Of a stretch of DNA of 64,000 bases, positions 1 through 10,615 are shown in pieces (the first letter of the stretch is position 1; each line of letters starts with the position of its first letter). Position numbers and translations under genes: made by a program. Under the pieces are notes generated by a model. It saw only the letters and a list, made by a program, of their open reading frames with translations. It was not told the origin of the DNA and searched no databases. The stretch lies in assembly GCA_033398695.1 (NCBI GenBank), contig CM065817.1:32312231-32376230 (forward strand), read 5' to 3'. This DNA is from Orobanche coerulescens (lineage: Eukaryota > Streptophyta > Magnoliopsida > Lamiales > Orobanchaceae).

Positions 1-1214
1 TCTCGGCCCTGTCGTGCGGTCCTGCATGTAGGATCACGATCTGGGCCTGTTCCGGACTCGTTTTCTCCGTGTATTCTAGAAAATTAATCTCCCGCTTTTA
101 AAATTGGATTTAATATGATTAAAATGATATATGGTATTTCATTTTATAAGGGAAAATTGATTAATTGGAATACTTGTGATTGACTGAATTACTTTGAACG
201 ACTTCATACCGATTGCGTGAATTGATTGGATTAATTCTATTAAATAGTAAATTTTATATATTGATTGGATCAATACATTAAATTACTTATTTAATATAAA
301 ATCTATTTACTTAGTATTTATTGGATGAATGCTTGTGAATGGGGATGTAGTTCATGGACCTAGTTTTGAATCGTTCGGTTTTATTCGATTGGGTTGTAAA
401 GGCCGTTTTGAGCCTATTTATTTTACTAGAATGCAATTTTCAAATTTAAAATTTTATATGTAATGACGAAGACCGGAGGAATATCCGTTCTAGAAGATGA
501 AGATTCAAGACCGAAGACATGTAATTAGATTACGATGTTTTTGTTCTAGGAACAGTCCATGAACTGCAAGTTGGCAGCAACTAGGTTGTGAATGTTTTAT
601 TCATATGGTATGAATGCTATAAACTCGCTTAAATGAATTAATGTGCAAAGTGTAACATTAATCACGAAAATTCTCTTACGACAAAATATTAAGTTTAAAA
701 GGTTTCGAGGTTTTCCTTCCCTCCATCGAGCTTTTGGAAAATTGAAATCCAAACCGGATGTGCTATGCTTCCGAGTTATCGAGGAGTCATTCGGGGAGGG
801 TCGATAAATTACCGAGAGTGCATTGGATGCCTTCGGTTGGAGCAAATTTTATCCCTATAAACCTGTAAGGTTGCCGGATAAGATTCAATTGTGAAACTGA
901 TCAATATCGATGGTGTAAACTTAACTTGTTCACGAAATATAGAAACCGTATAGGTTGAGGGGAATGAACAAGGGGAAAAAGAAGATCGAATCATACATTA
1001 GATGGGTTGGTGTTGGACACCACTTTATAAAGATGAATAGACTAGAAACCTATTCGGTTGCTCTCTATTAAAATTTATAAAGAACTCGATCACCACTATG
1101 AAGTAAAGCGAACGGATACTTTTGGATTTCACAAGGGAGTGTGTTATTCCGATAAATATAGTGGGAGTTGGGTTAAAAGAATATAAAAGTCCTTAATTCT
1201 AAACTCAGACCATA
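1..1214. other. AT-rich stretch without recognisable genes
   Basis: No gene, RNA or clear repeat end is recognised here. Short open frames on either strand show no family motif. The stretch lies upstream of the decayed copia gag and could be its leader or LTR, or older flanking sequence. I found no convincing primer binding site or TG...CA LTR boundary, so this is not assigned. Confidence 0.4.
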
Positions 1215-1427
1215 ATGGAACGAGTCCCTTATCAATTTAGTGTACTTTGTGCAGAAATAAAACTCTCAATAATGAAAATGAACCCACTCGCTATACTACT
1301 CAAAATGAACACCTTAATTGGGCCTAGCTTTGTGGACTGGCTTCGCCACCTGATGATAGTACACAGTATAGAGGCGCTGGGACGTCTTGGAGGCGGACAT
1401 TCCGGTGCCTCCAGTGCGGACTAGAGC

Positions 1428-2250
1428 TAATCAGGAAGAAATTGAAAACCACGAAAAGTGTGTTAAGGATGACATAAAAGTCTGTGCCTATATGATGGCT
1501 TCTATGTCTAATGAGCTTCAGAGAGCTCATGAGAAAATGACTTCTACTAGGTAGATTTTATCTCACTTAACCGAGCTTTATGGTGAGCACAATCGAACTG
1601 CTAGATATGAGATATCTAAAGAGCTTTTCATTGCCAGGATGAAGAAAGGTGATAAAGTCGGGGACCATGTACTCAAAATGATCTCTATGATCGAGAGATT
1701 AGAGGCTCTTGATTTTAGGATGCATGCTTCTCTACAAACTGACCTTATCCTGCAATCTCTTCCTGATTCCTTCTCTCAATTTGTTATAAACTTCCACTGC
1801 AATGAGATTGCTTGCAATTTAGCAGGGTTGATGAACAAACTGGTAACCACTCGGTATCAGATGAAGACTCCACGGATGAAGGAGTCTGCCCTTGTGATTT
1901 CTTCTGGATCTCGGAGATTCAAGAATAAGAAGAAAAAGACCAAGAAGCAGATGGACCCACAAAAAAAGCACTTTAAGGGTAAGGGCAAGGCCCAAATGGT
2001 TCCCAAGAGCAAGAAGGTGAAGACGGACACATGTCTCAAATGCGGTGAGCTGGGCTACTGGGCAAGAGACTTTCCGATCCTTCATGGAGCTTCAGGTACA
2101 GAACTTTTAGTTTTGGAAACTAATTGTTCTACTTCTGGGATAATGGATTCATGTGCTAGTTCTCGCATTTGTACCTTGAATCAGGATCTAGAACGAAGTA
2201 GAAAAGCTTGGAGCTGGGGAAGTGATGATTACTGTCGGAAGCGGGCATAA
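1428..2250 (+). pseudogene. copia gag (UBN2-type) pseudogene
   Basis: The frame reads a gag of the UBN2/retrotran_gag type. Residues resembling SMSNELQRAHEKM precede a stop (TAG near 1552), then LTELYGEHNRTARYEI and the long open stretch 1639-2250. A zinc knuckle is seen at about 2032-2075 as CLKCGELGYWARDF. The family pattern is CX2CX4HX4C; here the histidine is Tyr and the last cysteine is Phe, so zinc binding is lost. A lysine-rich linker precedes it. A frameshift near 2220 moves the reading frame into the protease/pre-integrase part. Gag would form the virus-like particle; this copy cannot. Confidence 0.8.
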
Positions 2251-3466
2251 TGTCACAGCAACTGATATAGGATCACTTTTTTTGGATTTGAAATCCGGCT
2301 TTGTTTTAACTTTAGGTGATGTATTAATGTTGCCCAAAGGGCATAAGAACATTGTATCCATTCCGGTCTTGGATCGGAAAGGCCTTTCATTTTTTATTGG
2401 TGATGGTTCCTGCAAAATTTATTTTCAAAATAAACTAGTAGGCACTGCTACATTGTTAAATGGATTGAATCATATAAACCTAAACAACAAAGTCATTGTG
2501 AATACTATGATTAGGAAGTGTCGTAGGGATGAAATTAATCAAGTTTTGAAATGACATCTTAGAGTTGGTCATGTTGGTCAGACCAAGGTTTACAAAATGG
2601 AAAAGATGGACTTATGGGTATATTGGGATCAGATCCCTTTCCGACTTGTGAATCTTGCCTTAAAGGCGAAATGACTAAGTCCCCCTTCACAGGGACTTTT
2701 GAAAGAGCCGCTGATAAACTTGAATTTGTCCATACCGACGTATGTGGTGCTTTGGAAGCAGCACGTGAAGGATATTAGTATTTTATTACGTTTACGGATG
2801 ATCATACTAGGTATGTATGTATACTTAATGAAACATAAATCTGAGGCCTTTGAGAAATTCCAGGAATTAAAGGCCCTAGTCGAAAAACAAACTCGTAATC
2901 ATATCAAAGCACTTTGGTCAGACCGAGGTGGCGAATACATGAGTATAGAGTTTGACGAGTTCCTAAAAGAGCACGGAATAGTATCACAACTTACACCTCC
3001 AGGAACTCCTTAGTTAAATGAGGTGTCGGAGAGAAGGAACCGAACCTTATTGGACATGGTTCATTCTATTCTTAGCTACATCGACTTGCAAAATTAACTG
3101 TGAGGGTATGCGCTTCTGACTGCTGCTTATATCATGAACAGATGTCCTTCCAAGTCTGTTCCTAAAACTTCACATGAGATGTAGGAGGGCAGGAAACCAA
3201 GTCTTAATCATATTAGGATTTGGGGATGTCCCGCCTATGTCAAGAAGACTAAGGCGGAGAAGTTGGAAGCTAGGTCCATGAAGGGACGTTTCATTGGATT
3301 CCCATTTGGGATGATGGGTTATCTATTCTACATGCCCGAAGATCGAAAGATCGTTATTGCTTTACAAGCACACTTCCTGGAAGATGAGTTCATTCAGAAA
3401 GGTGGAGTAGGTAGAAGTATTTCTTTGGAAGAATATAATGAAACTCCTCACGAGACACCTATATAA
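2222..3466 (+). pseudogene. copia protease/integrase pseudogene
   Basis: After the gag frameshift, 2222-2554 reads a protease/GAG-pre-integrase remnant (VLMLPKGHKNIVSIPVLD), then HLRVGHVGQTKVYKM. The integrase core follows: LEFVHTDVCGAL near 2725 (first Asp), FITFTDDHTRYV near 2790 (second Asp), ALWSDRGGEYMS near 2910, and VSERRNRTLLDMV near 3020 (catalytic Glu region). Stops fall at about 2552, 2670, 2778, 3012 and 3094. Family knowledge: the D,D-35-E integrase inserts retroelement cDNA. This copy is inactivated by stops and frame changes. Confidence 0.8.
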
Positions 3467-3559
3467 GAAGTTGGAACCAAACCTTCTGAAACACAAGTAC
3501 AACCACCCCGTAGGTCTAGTAGGGTGAATTACCTGAGAGGTATGGTTTTATGCACTTAG

Positions 3560-4780
3560 AGGAACTGGGTCTCCATGAAATTCCAGGTGATAACCAAGAG
3601 GCCGACCCGCGACCTATGACCTAGCAATGGTGGATGTAGACTCCGTGAAATGGACTGTAGCAGGCTTCACATAGTTGGGACCTTCGTTTTGACGAGGCAG
3701 TCAAAGAGTTTGACTTCGTACAAAATGAAGAGGAACCTTGTGTATACAAGAGGGTTAGTGGGAGCAAGATCGCATTCTTATCCCTATATGTAGATGACAT
3801 TCTACTAATAGAAAATGATGTGGGAATGCTCAGTTCTGTGAAAGCTTGGTTTTCGAGTAGGTTCTCCATGAAAGACTAGGTAGAAGTAACCTATATTCTT
3901 GGGACTCGGCTCTACCGGGATAGAGCGAAGAGTATGATAGGACTTTCACAAGCCCTCTATATAGACAAAATCTTAAAGCGATTTAAGATGAATGATTCTA
4001 AAAGAGGGTTCCTACCGATGCGACATGGAATAAAACTCACCTAGAAGATGTGTCCTCAAAGTGAGGAGCAACGAAAGGAAATGAGTAATGTACCATATGC
4101 TTCGGCCATGGATAGCCTTATGTGTGCCTTGTTGTGTACGAGACCTAACATTGCGCATGCTGGGAGCGTGGTAAGTAGGTTTCAGGCAAACCCAGGTAGG
4201 GAACATTAGACCAACACAAAGAACGTTCTCAAGTACTTTATAAGGACTAGAGATCTGGTTCTTATGAATGGTGGTGGAGAACTGAATGTGACGGGCTTCA
4301 CTTATTCAGACTTCCAAGGACAGAAAGACGACTCTGTTTCTACTTCTGGCGACATTTTACTCTTAATAGAGGAGCAGTATCTTGGCATAGTGCCAACCAT
4401 AGTGCGACTGTTGATTCCACATGTTAGGCTGAGTATCAAGCGGCCTTGGAGGCCTCCAATGGTAGGATTTTGGATTAAGAAGTTACTGGGTGAACTTCAA
4501 GTGCACCATGTGCTGCGGTACCTATTTTTCATTTTATGCGATAATGATGGAGCTGTAGTACAGGCCTAGGACCCGAGGTTTCACAACGGTACAAAACATA
4601 TTGAGAGAAAGTATCATCTTGTGAGAGAATTTGTTCGCAAATGATATATTGTGTTGCGTAGAGTAGACTCAGTAAACAACGTTGCTGATCCACTGACCAA
4701 GCCACTTTCTCAGATAAGCTTGGAGCGTTATCTGGAGAACATGGGTATTAGATACCATAGTCTGTGGCATTTAGTGTGAT
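3560..4780 (+). pseudogene. copia reverse transcriptase / RNase H pseudogene
   Basis: The catalytic YVDD box is intact in sequence at 3781-3810 (SLYVDDILLI). It is preceded by FDEAVKEFDFVQNEEEPCVYK near 3700. The N-terminal RT motifs between the integrase tail and 3690 are largely missing, so there is an internal deletion. Downstream are LCTRPNIAHAGSVVSRF near 4130 and the RNase H end, with TKHIERKYHLVREFV near 4590 and NNVADPLTKPLS near 4678. Stops occur throughout (e.g. near 3880, 4040, 4210, 4567, 4641). The element ends in the typical copia C-terminus and abuts 5S DNA. Confidence 0.82.
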
Positions 4781-4784
4781 GGGA

Positions 4785-4831
4785 TTCGGAGTTCTGAAGG
4801 GAGGTGCATTAGTGCTGGTATGATCACACCC
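4785..4831 (-). pseudogene. 5S rRNA fragment at array edge
   Basis: Only the 5' 47 bp of the gene (minus strand) is present. It is fused on its inner side to the copia RNase H end and carries the GGGAGGTGC four-base deletion. Confidence 0.85.
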
Positions 4832-5045
4832 ATATATAACACCGCATTCTATTATCTTATAGATCAAGGTAGGGAGAATTCCAGGCGGTCTTAATTGTGA
4901 TACATGTGTTTTTTAGTGAGGAGCATGGGCCCCAGATGTGAATAACCGCGAGGACTAGTATGGAGAGATCAGAATTCGAGAAAAATTTTAAGGGCTCAAG
5001 ACGGAAGTAAAAAATTAGAAAAATGAAAAGTAGAGACTACGACGC

Positions 5046-5050
5046 AAAAA
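5046..5050 (-). terminator. Pol III T-run after 5S gene (representative)
   Basis: On the minus strand a TTTTT run follows the CACCCC end of the 5S copy directly. The same run follows most copies in the array. It is missing in the short-spacer monomers, which end ...CACTCTACTTTTC instead. Confidence 0.7.
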
Positions 5051-5169
5051 GGGGTGCAACATGAGGACTTCTGAGGGGGTCACCCATCCCAGTACTACTC
5101 TCGTCCAAGCATGCTTAACTTTGAAGTTCTGATGGGATCCAGTGCATTAGTGCTGGTATGATCGCACCC
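5051..5169 (-). rRNA. 5S rRNA copy, diverged
   Basis: Full 119 bp. Variants include ACATGAGGACTTCTGAGGG, CGTCCAAGCATGC and CTTTGAAG on the plus strand. T5 terminator and TATA-like box both present. Confidence 0.9.
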
Positions 5170-5191
5170 ATTTGTAACACTGTATTCTATT

Positions 5192-5199
5192 CCTTTATA
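5192..5199 (-). promoter_or_regulatory. 5S gene TATA-like box (representative)
   Basis: On the minus strand this reads TATAAAGG, about 23-30 bp upstream of the 5S copy at 5051-5169. The equivalent CTTATAG or CTATAAG position recurs in most spacers of the array. Plant 5S genes use an upstream TATA-like element together with internal A, IE and C boxes. The role here is inferred from position. Confidence 0.6.
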
Positions 5200-5392
5200 G
5201 TTCAATGCGGTGAGACTTTCGGGTGGTCTTTGTTGTGATAGATTCATTTTTGATTCGGGAACGTGGTCCCGAATGTGAATAACTGTGAGTCCTTAGTATG
5301 GGCAAATCGGAATTTGAGAAAAATTATTAAGGGCTCGAGATGGAAATAAAAAAGTCGAAAAGCAAAAAATAGAGACCTCATAGACGCAAAAA

Positions 5393-5510
5393 GGGATGCA
5401 ACACGAGGACTTCCCAGGGGTCATCCATTCTAGTAGTACTCTCATCCAAGCACGCTTAACTTTGGAGTACTGATTGCATCCAGTGCATTAGTGCTGATAT
5501 GATCGCACCC
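5393..5510 (-). rRNA. 5S rRNA copy, diverged
   Basis: 118 bp. Ends GGGATGC; TAGTAGTACTC and GATTGCATCC variants are shared with the copy at 6411. Confidence 0.9.
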
Positions 5511-5733
5511 ATTTGTAACACCACATTCTATTTGCTTAGTTCAATGCGGTGAGACTTCCGGGTGGTCTTTTTCGCGATAGACACACTTTTGAGTTGAGAG
5601 TGTGGGACCCAGATGTGAATAACTGCGAGGACTAAGTATGGACAGATTGGAATTTGAGCAAAATTATTAAGGGATCGAGACAAAAGTAAAAAAAGTAAAA
5701 AAACAAAAAGTAGAGACCTCGTAGATGCAAAAA

Positions 5734-5849
5734 GGGGTGAAACACGAGGACTTCTCAGGGGGTCACCCATCCTAGTACTACTATCGTCCAGGCACACTTA
5801 ACTTCGGAGTTCTGAAGGGAGGTGCATTAGTGCTGGTATGATCACACCC
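5734..5849 (-). rRNA. 5S rRNA copy with 4-bp deletion
   Basis: 116 bp. GAAGGGAGGTGC replaces the usual GGGATCCGGTGC; CAGGCACAC in the A-box side. Upstream region matches that of the fragment at 4785. Confidence 0.88.
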
Positions 5850-6068
5850 ATATATAACACCGCATTCGATTATCTTATAGTTCAAGGTAGGGAGAATTCC
5901 AGGCGGTCTTAATTGTGATAGATGTGTTTTTTAGTCAGGAGCATGGGCCCCAGATGTGAATAACCACGAGGACTAGTATGGAGAGATCAGAATTCGAGAA
6001 AAATTTTAAGGGCTCAAGACGGAAGTAAAAAATTAGAAAAATGAAAAGTAGAGACTACGACGCAAAAA

Positions 6069-6187
6069 GGGGTGCAACATGAGGACTTATGAGGGGGTCA
6101 CCCATCCCAGTACTACTCTCGTCCAAGCATGCTTAACTTCGAAGTTCTGATGGGATCCAGTACATTAGTGCTGGTATGATCGCACCC
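6069..6187 (-). rRNA. 5S rRNA copy, duplicate of 5051 copy
   Basis: 119 bp. Sits 1018 bp from its near-twin; differs by ACTTATGAGG and TACATTAG. Confidence 0.9.
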
Positions 6188-6410
6188 ATTTGTAACACTG
6201 CATTCTATTCCTTTATAGTTCAATGCGGTGAGACTTTCGGGTGGTCTTTGTTGTGATAGATTCATTTTTGAGTCGGGAACGTGGTCCCGAATGTGAATAA
6301 CCGCGAGTCCTTAGTATGGGCAAATCGGAATTTGAGAAAAATTATTAAGGGCTCGAGATGGAAATAAAAAATTCGAAAAGCAAAAAATAGAGACCTCATA
6401 GACGCAAAAA

Positions 6411-6529
6411 GGGATGCAACACGAGGACTTCCCAGGGGGTCATCCATCCTAGTAGTACTCTCGTCCAAGCACGCTTAACTTTGGAGTTCTGATTGCATCC
6501 AGTGCATTAGTGCTAATATGATCGCACCC
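6411..6529 (-). rRNA. 5S rRNA copy, duplicate of 5393 copy
   Basis: 119 bp. Shares GGGATGC, TAGTAGTAC and GATTGCATCC; TGCTAATATG is private. Confidence 0.9.
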
Positions 6530-6738
6530 ATTTGTAACACCACATTCTATTCGCTTAGTTCAATGCGGTGAGACTTCCGGGTGGTCTTTTTCGCGATAGA
6601 TGCGTTTTTGAGTTGGGGGCATGTGAAGAACCGCGAGGACTTAGTATGGAGAGAACGGAATTCGATAAAAAATTTAAGGGCTCGAGACGGAAGTAAAAAG
6701 TATAAAAACGAAAAGTAGAGACCTCGTAGACGCAAAAA

Positions 6739-6857
6739 GGGGTGCAACACGAGGACTTCCCGAGGGGTCACCCATCCTAGTACTACTTTCGCCCAAGCAC
6801 TCTTAACTTCAGAGTTTTGATGGGATCCTGTGCATTGGTGCTGGTATGATCGCACCC
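6739..6857 (-). rRNA. 5S rRNA copy, diverged
   Basis: 119 bp. GAGGGGTCACC, AAGCACTCTTAAC and CATTGGTG variants. Confidence 0.9.
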
Positions 6858-7076
6858 ATTTATAACACCACATTCTATTATCTTATAGTTCAATGCTGTG
6901 AGACTTCTGGGTGGCCTTTATCGTGATAGATGCATTTTGAGTCAAGATCATGGCTCCCGGATGTGAATAACCGGGAGGACTTAGTATGGACAAACAAAAA
7001 TTCGAGAAAAATTATGGAGGGCTCGAGACAAAGTAAAAAAGTTGAAAAACAAAAAATAGAACGTAGACGCAAAAAA

Positions 7077-7183
7077 GGGTGCAACACGAGGACTTCCCAG
7101 GGCCTAGTACTACTCTCCCCAAGCACGCTTAGCTTCGAAGTTCTGATGGGATCCGGTGCATTAATGTTGGTATGATCGCACCC
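7077..7183 (-). rRNA. 5S rRNA copy with internal deletion
   Basis: 107 bp. The CCCAGGGCCTAGTAC junction shows loss of about 11 bp that includes the GTCACCCAT stretch. Confidence 0.85.
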
Positions 7184-7407
7184 ATTAGTAATACCGCATT
7201 CTATTCTCTTATAGTTCAATGCGGTGAGACTTCTGGGTGGTCTTTGTCGTGATAGACGTATTTTTTAGTCGGCAACGTGGGTCCCGGATTTTAATAACCG
7301 CGAGGACTTAGTATGGACAGATTGAAATTCGAGAAAAATTATTAAGGGCCCGAGACGAAAGTAAAAAATTAGAAAAATAAAAAATAGTGACATCATAGAC
7401 GCAAAAA

Positions 7408-7524
7408 GGGGTGCAACACGAGGACTTCCCAAGGGGTCACCCATCATAGTACTACTCGCGCCCAAGCATGTAACTTCAGAGTTCTGATGGGATCCGGTGC
7501 ATTAGTGTTGGTATGATCGCACCC
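7408..7524 (-). rRNA. 5S rRNA copy, A-box damaged
   Basis: 117 bp. GCATGTAACTTC lacks bases inside the A-box (AGTTAAGCGTGC on the minus strand). Confidence 0.87.
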
Positions 7525-7719
7525 ATTTATAACACCACATTCTATTATCTTATAGCTCAATGCAGTGAGACTTCTGGCTGATCTTTATCGTGATAGATGC
7601 GTTTTGAGTCAGGAGCATGGGTCTTGAATGTGAATAACCGGTAGGACTTGGTATGGACAGATTGGAATTCAAGAAAAATTTTAAGGGCTCGAGATGGAAG
7701 TAGAAAAATGAACAGTAGA

Positions 7720-8600
7720 GTGCAACACGAGGACTTCCCATGGGGTCACCCATTCTAGTACTACTCTCGCTAGGGCTGAGCATCGGGTCTGAACCGGCCC
7801 GAACCGGACCGACCCGGAATGGACCGGACTATAAATGGTCAGAATTTAGCGACCCAAAGCCCGGACCGGTCTTACCGGGTCGCGGTCCGGGCTTGACCTG
7901 TTTTGGCCCGATTGACTATTTGACTTCGTTAAAAAAATACATGTTGCACAAAAACTTACAGATTCGCAGTGAAGTGAGGCAGTATTGCACAAAAAACTTA
8001 TATGATTACACAAAAAAAGTACATGTTGCACAAATACTGTTGCCGGATAGAGGCAGTGAAGTGAGGAGGAACAGTGGGTAGAGGTGGGGCGGCGAGAATC
8101 GGAGCGATGGATAGACGCAGCGATGTGAGCAGGAGTAGGTGGGAGGAGGTGTATCGACATGATTCGCGGCGGATAGAGGCATCAAAGTGAGGTGGCACAG
8201 CGAGAGGAGGCGGAGCGGCAGGAGTCGGAGCGGTGGATATAGGTTTGTGTCATACTGATTTTTGAATTTGAGTTGTGATGACGATTGTGAGGGTGGGGTG
8301 GGTGCGGCTGACTGAAGTAATTAGGGTAAAAAAAAACACTTAATTGTGTTTTTATCAGCATCAATACTTAGTCACCGGGCTCTACCAGGTTGGACCGGAA
8401 TTTTTTGGGTTTTGACCCGGTCCAGCCCGGAACCCGATTTTTGTAAAAATGCAGACCGAGACCCAGACCGAATTAACAGGTCCGGTCCGGGTCCGGTCCG
8501 GGTCCGGTCCATTTTTGCTCAGTCCTAACTCTCGCCCAAGCACGCTTAACTTTGGAGTTCTGAAGGGATCCGGTGCATTAGTGCTGGTATGATCGCACTC
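7720..8600 (-). pseudogene. 5S rRNA copy split by hAT MITE
   Basis: 7720-7770 and 8528-8600 form one 5S copy. A 757-bp hAT-type element lies between them and the 8-bp ACTCTCGC is duplicated. This is a short-spacer monomer lacking the T-run terminator. Confidence 0.92.
7771..8527. mobile_element. hAT-type MITE (757 bp) in a 5S gene
   Basis: The element has terminal inverted repeats TAGGGCTGAGCA at the left and TAGGACTGAGCA (reverse complement) at the right. ACTCTCGC is duplicated exactly at 7763-7770 and 8528-8535; this 8-bp target site duplication is characteristic of hAT. Subterminal tracts are repeats of GGTCCGG/CCGGACC-type words, as in many plant hAT MITEs. It has no transposase, so it is non-autonomous. 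It interrupts the 5S copy at 7720-8600. Confidence 0.92.
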
Positions 8601-8819
8601 ATATATAACACCGCATTCTATTATCTTATAGTTCAATGCGGTGAGACTTACAGGCAGTCTTTATCGTGATATCTGTGTTTTGAGTCGGGAGTATGGGCCC
8701 CAAATGTGAATAACCGTGAGGACTTCGTATGAAGAGATCGGAATTCGAGAAAAATTTTAAGGGATCAAGGCGGAAGTAAAAAAGTAGAAAAACAAAAAGT
8801 AGAGACTACGACGCAAAAA

Positions 8820-8937
8820 GAGGTGCAACACGAGGACTTCCGAAGGGGTCACCCATCCTAGTACTACTCTCGTCCAATCATGCTTAACTTCGGAGTTCTG
8901 ATGGGATCCGGTGCATTAGTGTCGCATGATCGCACCC
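8820..8937 (-). rRNA. 5S rRNA copy, promoter deleted
   Basis: 118 bp. The upstream spacer jumps from CACCCATTT to TTGATAGACG, so the TATA-like box is gone. Confidence 0.88.
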
Positions 8938-9100
8938 ATTTTTGATAGACGCATTTTTGAGTCAGGAACGTGGGTCTTAAATGTGAATAACCATGGGGAC
9001 TTAGTATGGACAAATCGGAATTCGAGAAAAATTATTAAGGGCTCGAGTTGGAAGTAAAAAGGTAGAAAAATAAAAAATAGAGACCTCGTAGACACAAAAA

Positions 9101-9216
9101 GGGATGCAACACGAGGACTTCCCAGGGGGTCACCCATCTTAGTACTACTCTCGTCCAAGCACGCTTGACTTCGGAGTTCTGATGGGATGTGCATTAGTGG
9201 TGGTATGATCGCACCC
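9101..9216 (-). rRNA. 5S rRNA copy with 4-bp deletion
   Basis: 116 bp. GATGGGATGTGC and GTGGTGGTATG variants. Confidence 0.88.
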
Positions 9217-9438
9217 ATTTATAACACCGCAATCTATTACATTATAGTTCAATGCGGTGAGACTTTCGGGTGATCTTTGTCGTGATAGACGTATTTTTGA
9301 GTCGAGAACGTGGGTTAGAGATGTGAATAACCGCGAGGATTTAGTATGGATAGATCGGAATTTGAGTAAATTATTAAGGGCTCGATACGGAAGAAAAAAA
9401 GTAGAAAAACAAAAATAGAGACCTCGTAGATGCAAAAA

Positions 9439-9557
9439 GGGGTGCAACACGAGGACTTCCCAAGGGGTCACCCAGCCTAGTACTACTCTCGCCCAAGCAC
9501 GCTTAATTTCGGAGTTCTGATGGGATCCTATGCATTAGTGTTCGTATGATCGCACCC
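9439..9557 (-). rRNA. 5S rRNA copy, diverged
   Basis: 119 bp. CCAGCCTAG, TTAATTTCGG and GATCCTATGC variants. Confidence 0.9.
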
Positions 9558-9779
9558 ATTTATAACACCACATTCTATTATCTTATAGTTCAATGCGGTG
9601 AGACTTCCGGGTAGTCTTTATAGTGATAGATGCGTTTTGAGTCAGGAGCATGGGTCCCGGATGTGAATAACCGCGAGAACTTAGTGTGGATAAATCGGAA
9701 TTCGAGAAAATTATTAAGGGCTCAAGATGAAGTAAAAAAGTAGAAAAACAAAAAATAGAGGCCTCATAGACGCAGAAAA

Positions 9780-9898
9780 GGGTGCAAACACGAGGACTTC
9801 CCAGGGGGTCACCCACCCTAGTACTACTCTCACCCAAGCACGCTTAACATCGAAGTTTTGATGGGATCTGGTGCATTAGTGCTGGTATGATCGCACCC
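9780..9898 (-). rRNA. 5S rRNA copy, diverged
   Basis: 119 bp including one inserted A (GTGCAAACACG); CACCCTAG and TAACATCG variants. Confidence 0.9.
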
Positions 9899-10124
9899 AT
9901 TAGTAACACTGCATTCTATTCTCTTATAGTTCAATGCGGTGAGACTTTCTCGTGGTCTTTGTCGTGATAGATATATTTTTGAGTCGGGAACGTGGGTCCT
10001 GGATTTGAATGACCGCGAGGACTTAGTATGGACAGATCGAAATTCGAGAAAAAATATTAAGGGCTCGAGATGAAAGTAAAAAATTAGGAAAACAAAAAAT
10101 AGAGACATCGTAGATGGAAAAAAA

Positions 10125-10242
10125 GGGTGCAACACGAGGACTTGCCAAGGGGTCACCCATCCTAGTACTACTCTCGCCCCAGCATGTTTAACTTTGGAGC
10201 TTTGATGGGATCAGGGGCATAAGTTCTGGTATGATCGCACCC
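10125..10242 (-). rRNA. 5S rRNA copy, diverged
   Basis: 118 bp. CTTGCCAAGG, GCCCCAGCATG and GGATCAGGGGCATAAG variants. Confidence 0.88.
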
Positions 10243-10438
10243 ATTTATAACACCACATTCTATTATCTTATAGGTTAATGCACTGAGACTTCTGAGTGAT
10301 CTTTATCGTGATAGATTCATTTTGAGTCAGGAGCATGGGTCCTGGATGTGAATAACCGGGAGGACTTGGTATGGATAAATCCGAATTCGAGAAAAAATTT
10401 AAGGGCTCGAGATGGAATTAGAAAAATGAAAAGTAGAA

Positions 10439-10553
10439 TGCAACATGAGGACTTCCCAGGGGGTCACCCATCCTAGTACTACTCTCGCACAAGCATGCTT
10501 AACTTTGAACTTCTGGTGGCATACGGTGCATTAATGCTGGTATGATCGCACCC
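10439..10553 (-). rRNA. 5S rRNA copy, short-spacer type
   Basis: 115 bp. The GGGG end is missing (AGAATGCAAC), and with it the T-run terminator. Confidence 0.86.
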
Positions 10554-10575
10554 ATTTGTAACATCGCATTCTATT

Positions 10576-10603
10576 ACGACAAAGACCACCCAAAAGTCTC
10601 ACC
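10576..10603 (+). other. Inverted 28-bp 5S spacer piece
   Basis: ACGACAAAGACCACCC followed by AAAAGTCTCACC is the reverse complement of the spacer text GGTGAGACTTTTGGGTGGTC found all over the array. It lies between a normal spacer (ends CATTCTATT) and the LTR left flank. It marks a small inversion or a template-switched repair at this junction. Confidence 0.8.
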
Positions 10604-10615
10604 ACAGTAGAGAAA

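Larger units (their letters stand above)
1215..4784 (+). mobile_element. Degenerate Ty1/copia retrotransposon, internal region, no 3' LTR
   Basis: The plus strand reads through the copia domain order in broken frames: gag with a zinc-knuckle remnant, GAG-pre-integrase, integrase, reverse transcriptase, RNase H. Many in-frame stops and frame changes interrupt it, so it is dead. The RNase H tail ends in a TGA near 4780. The sequence then passes straight into a 5S rDNA fragment at about 4785, with no polypurine tract or 3' LTR visible. The 3' LTR was probably lost when this element and the 5S array were joined. The 5' boundary is uncertain and the LTR may lie outside the window. Confidence 0.85.
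4785..6605. repeat. 1018-bp tandem duplication of a three-monomer 5S block
   Basis: The 5S copies at 4785-4831, 5051 and 5393 recur at 5803-5849, 6069 and 6411 with a constant offset of 1018 bp. Shared private variants include the ACTAGTATGGAGAGATCAG spacer text and the TAGTAGTACTC variant in the third copy. This is a three-monomer higher-order unit at the array edge. The second block is complete; its downstream limit is approximate. Confidence 0.8.
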
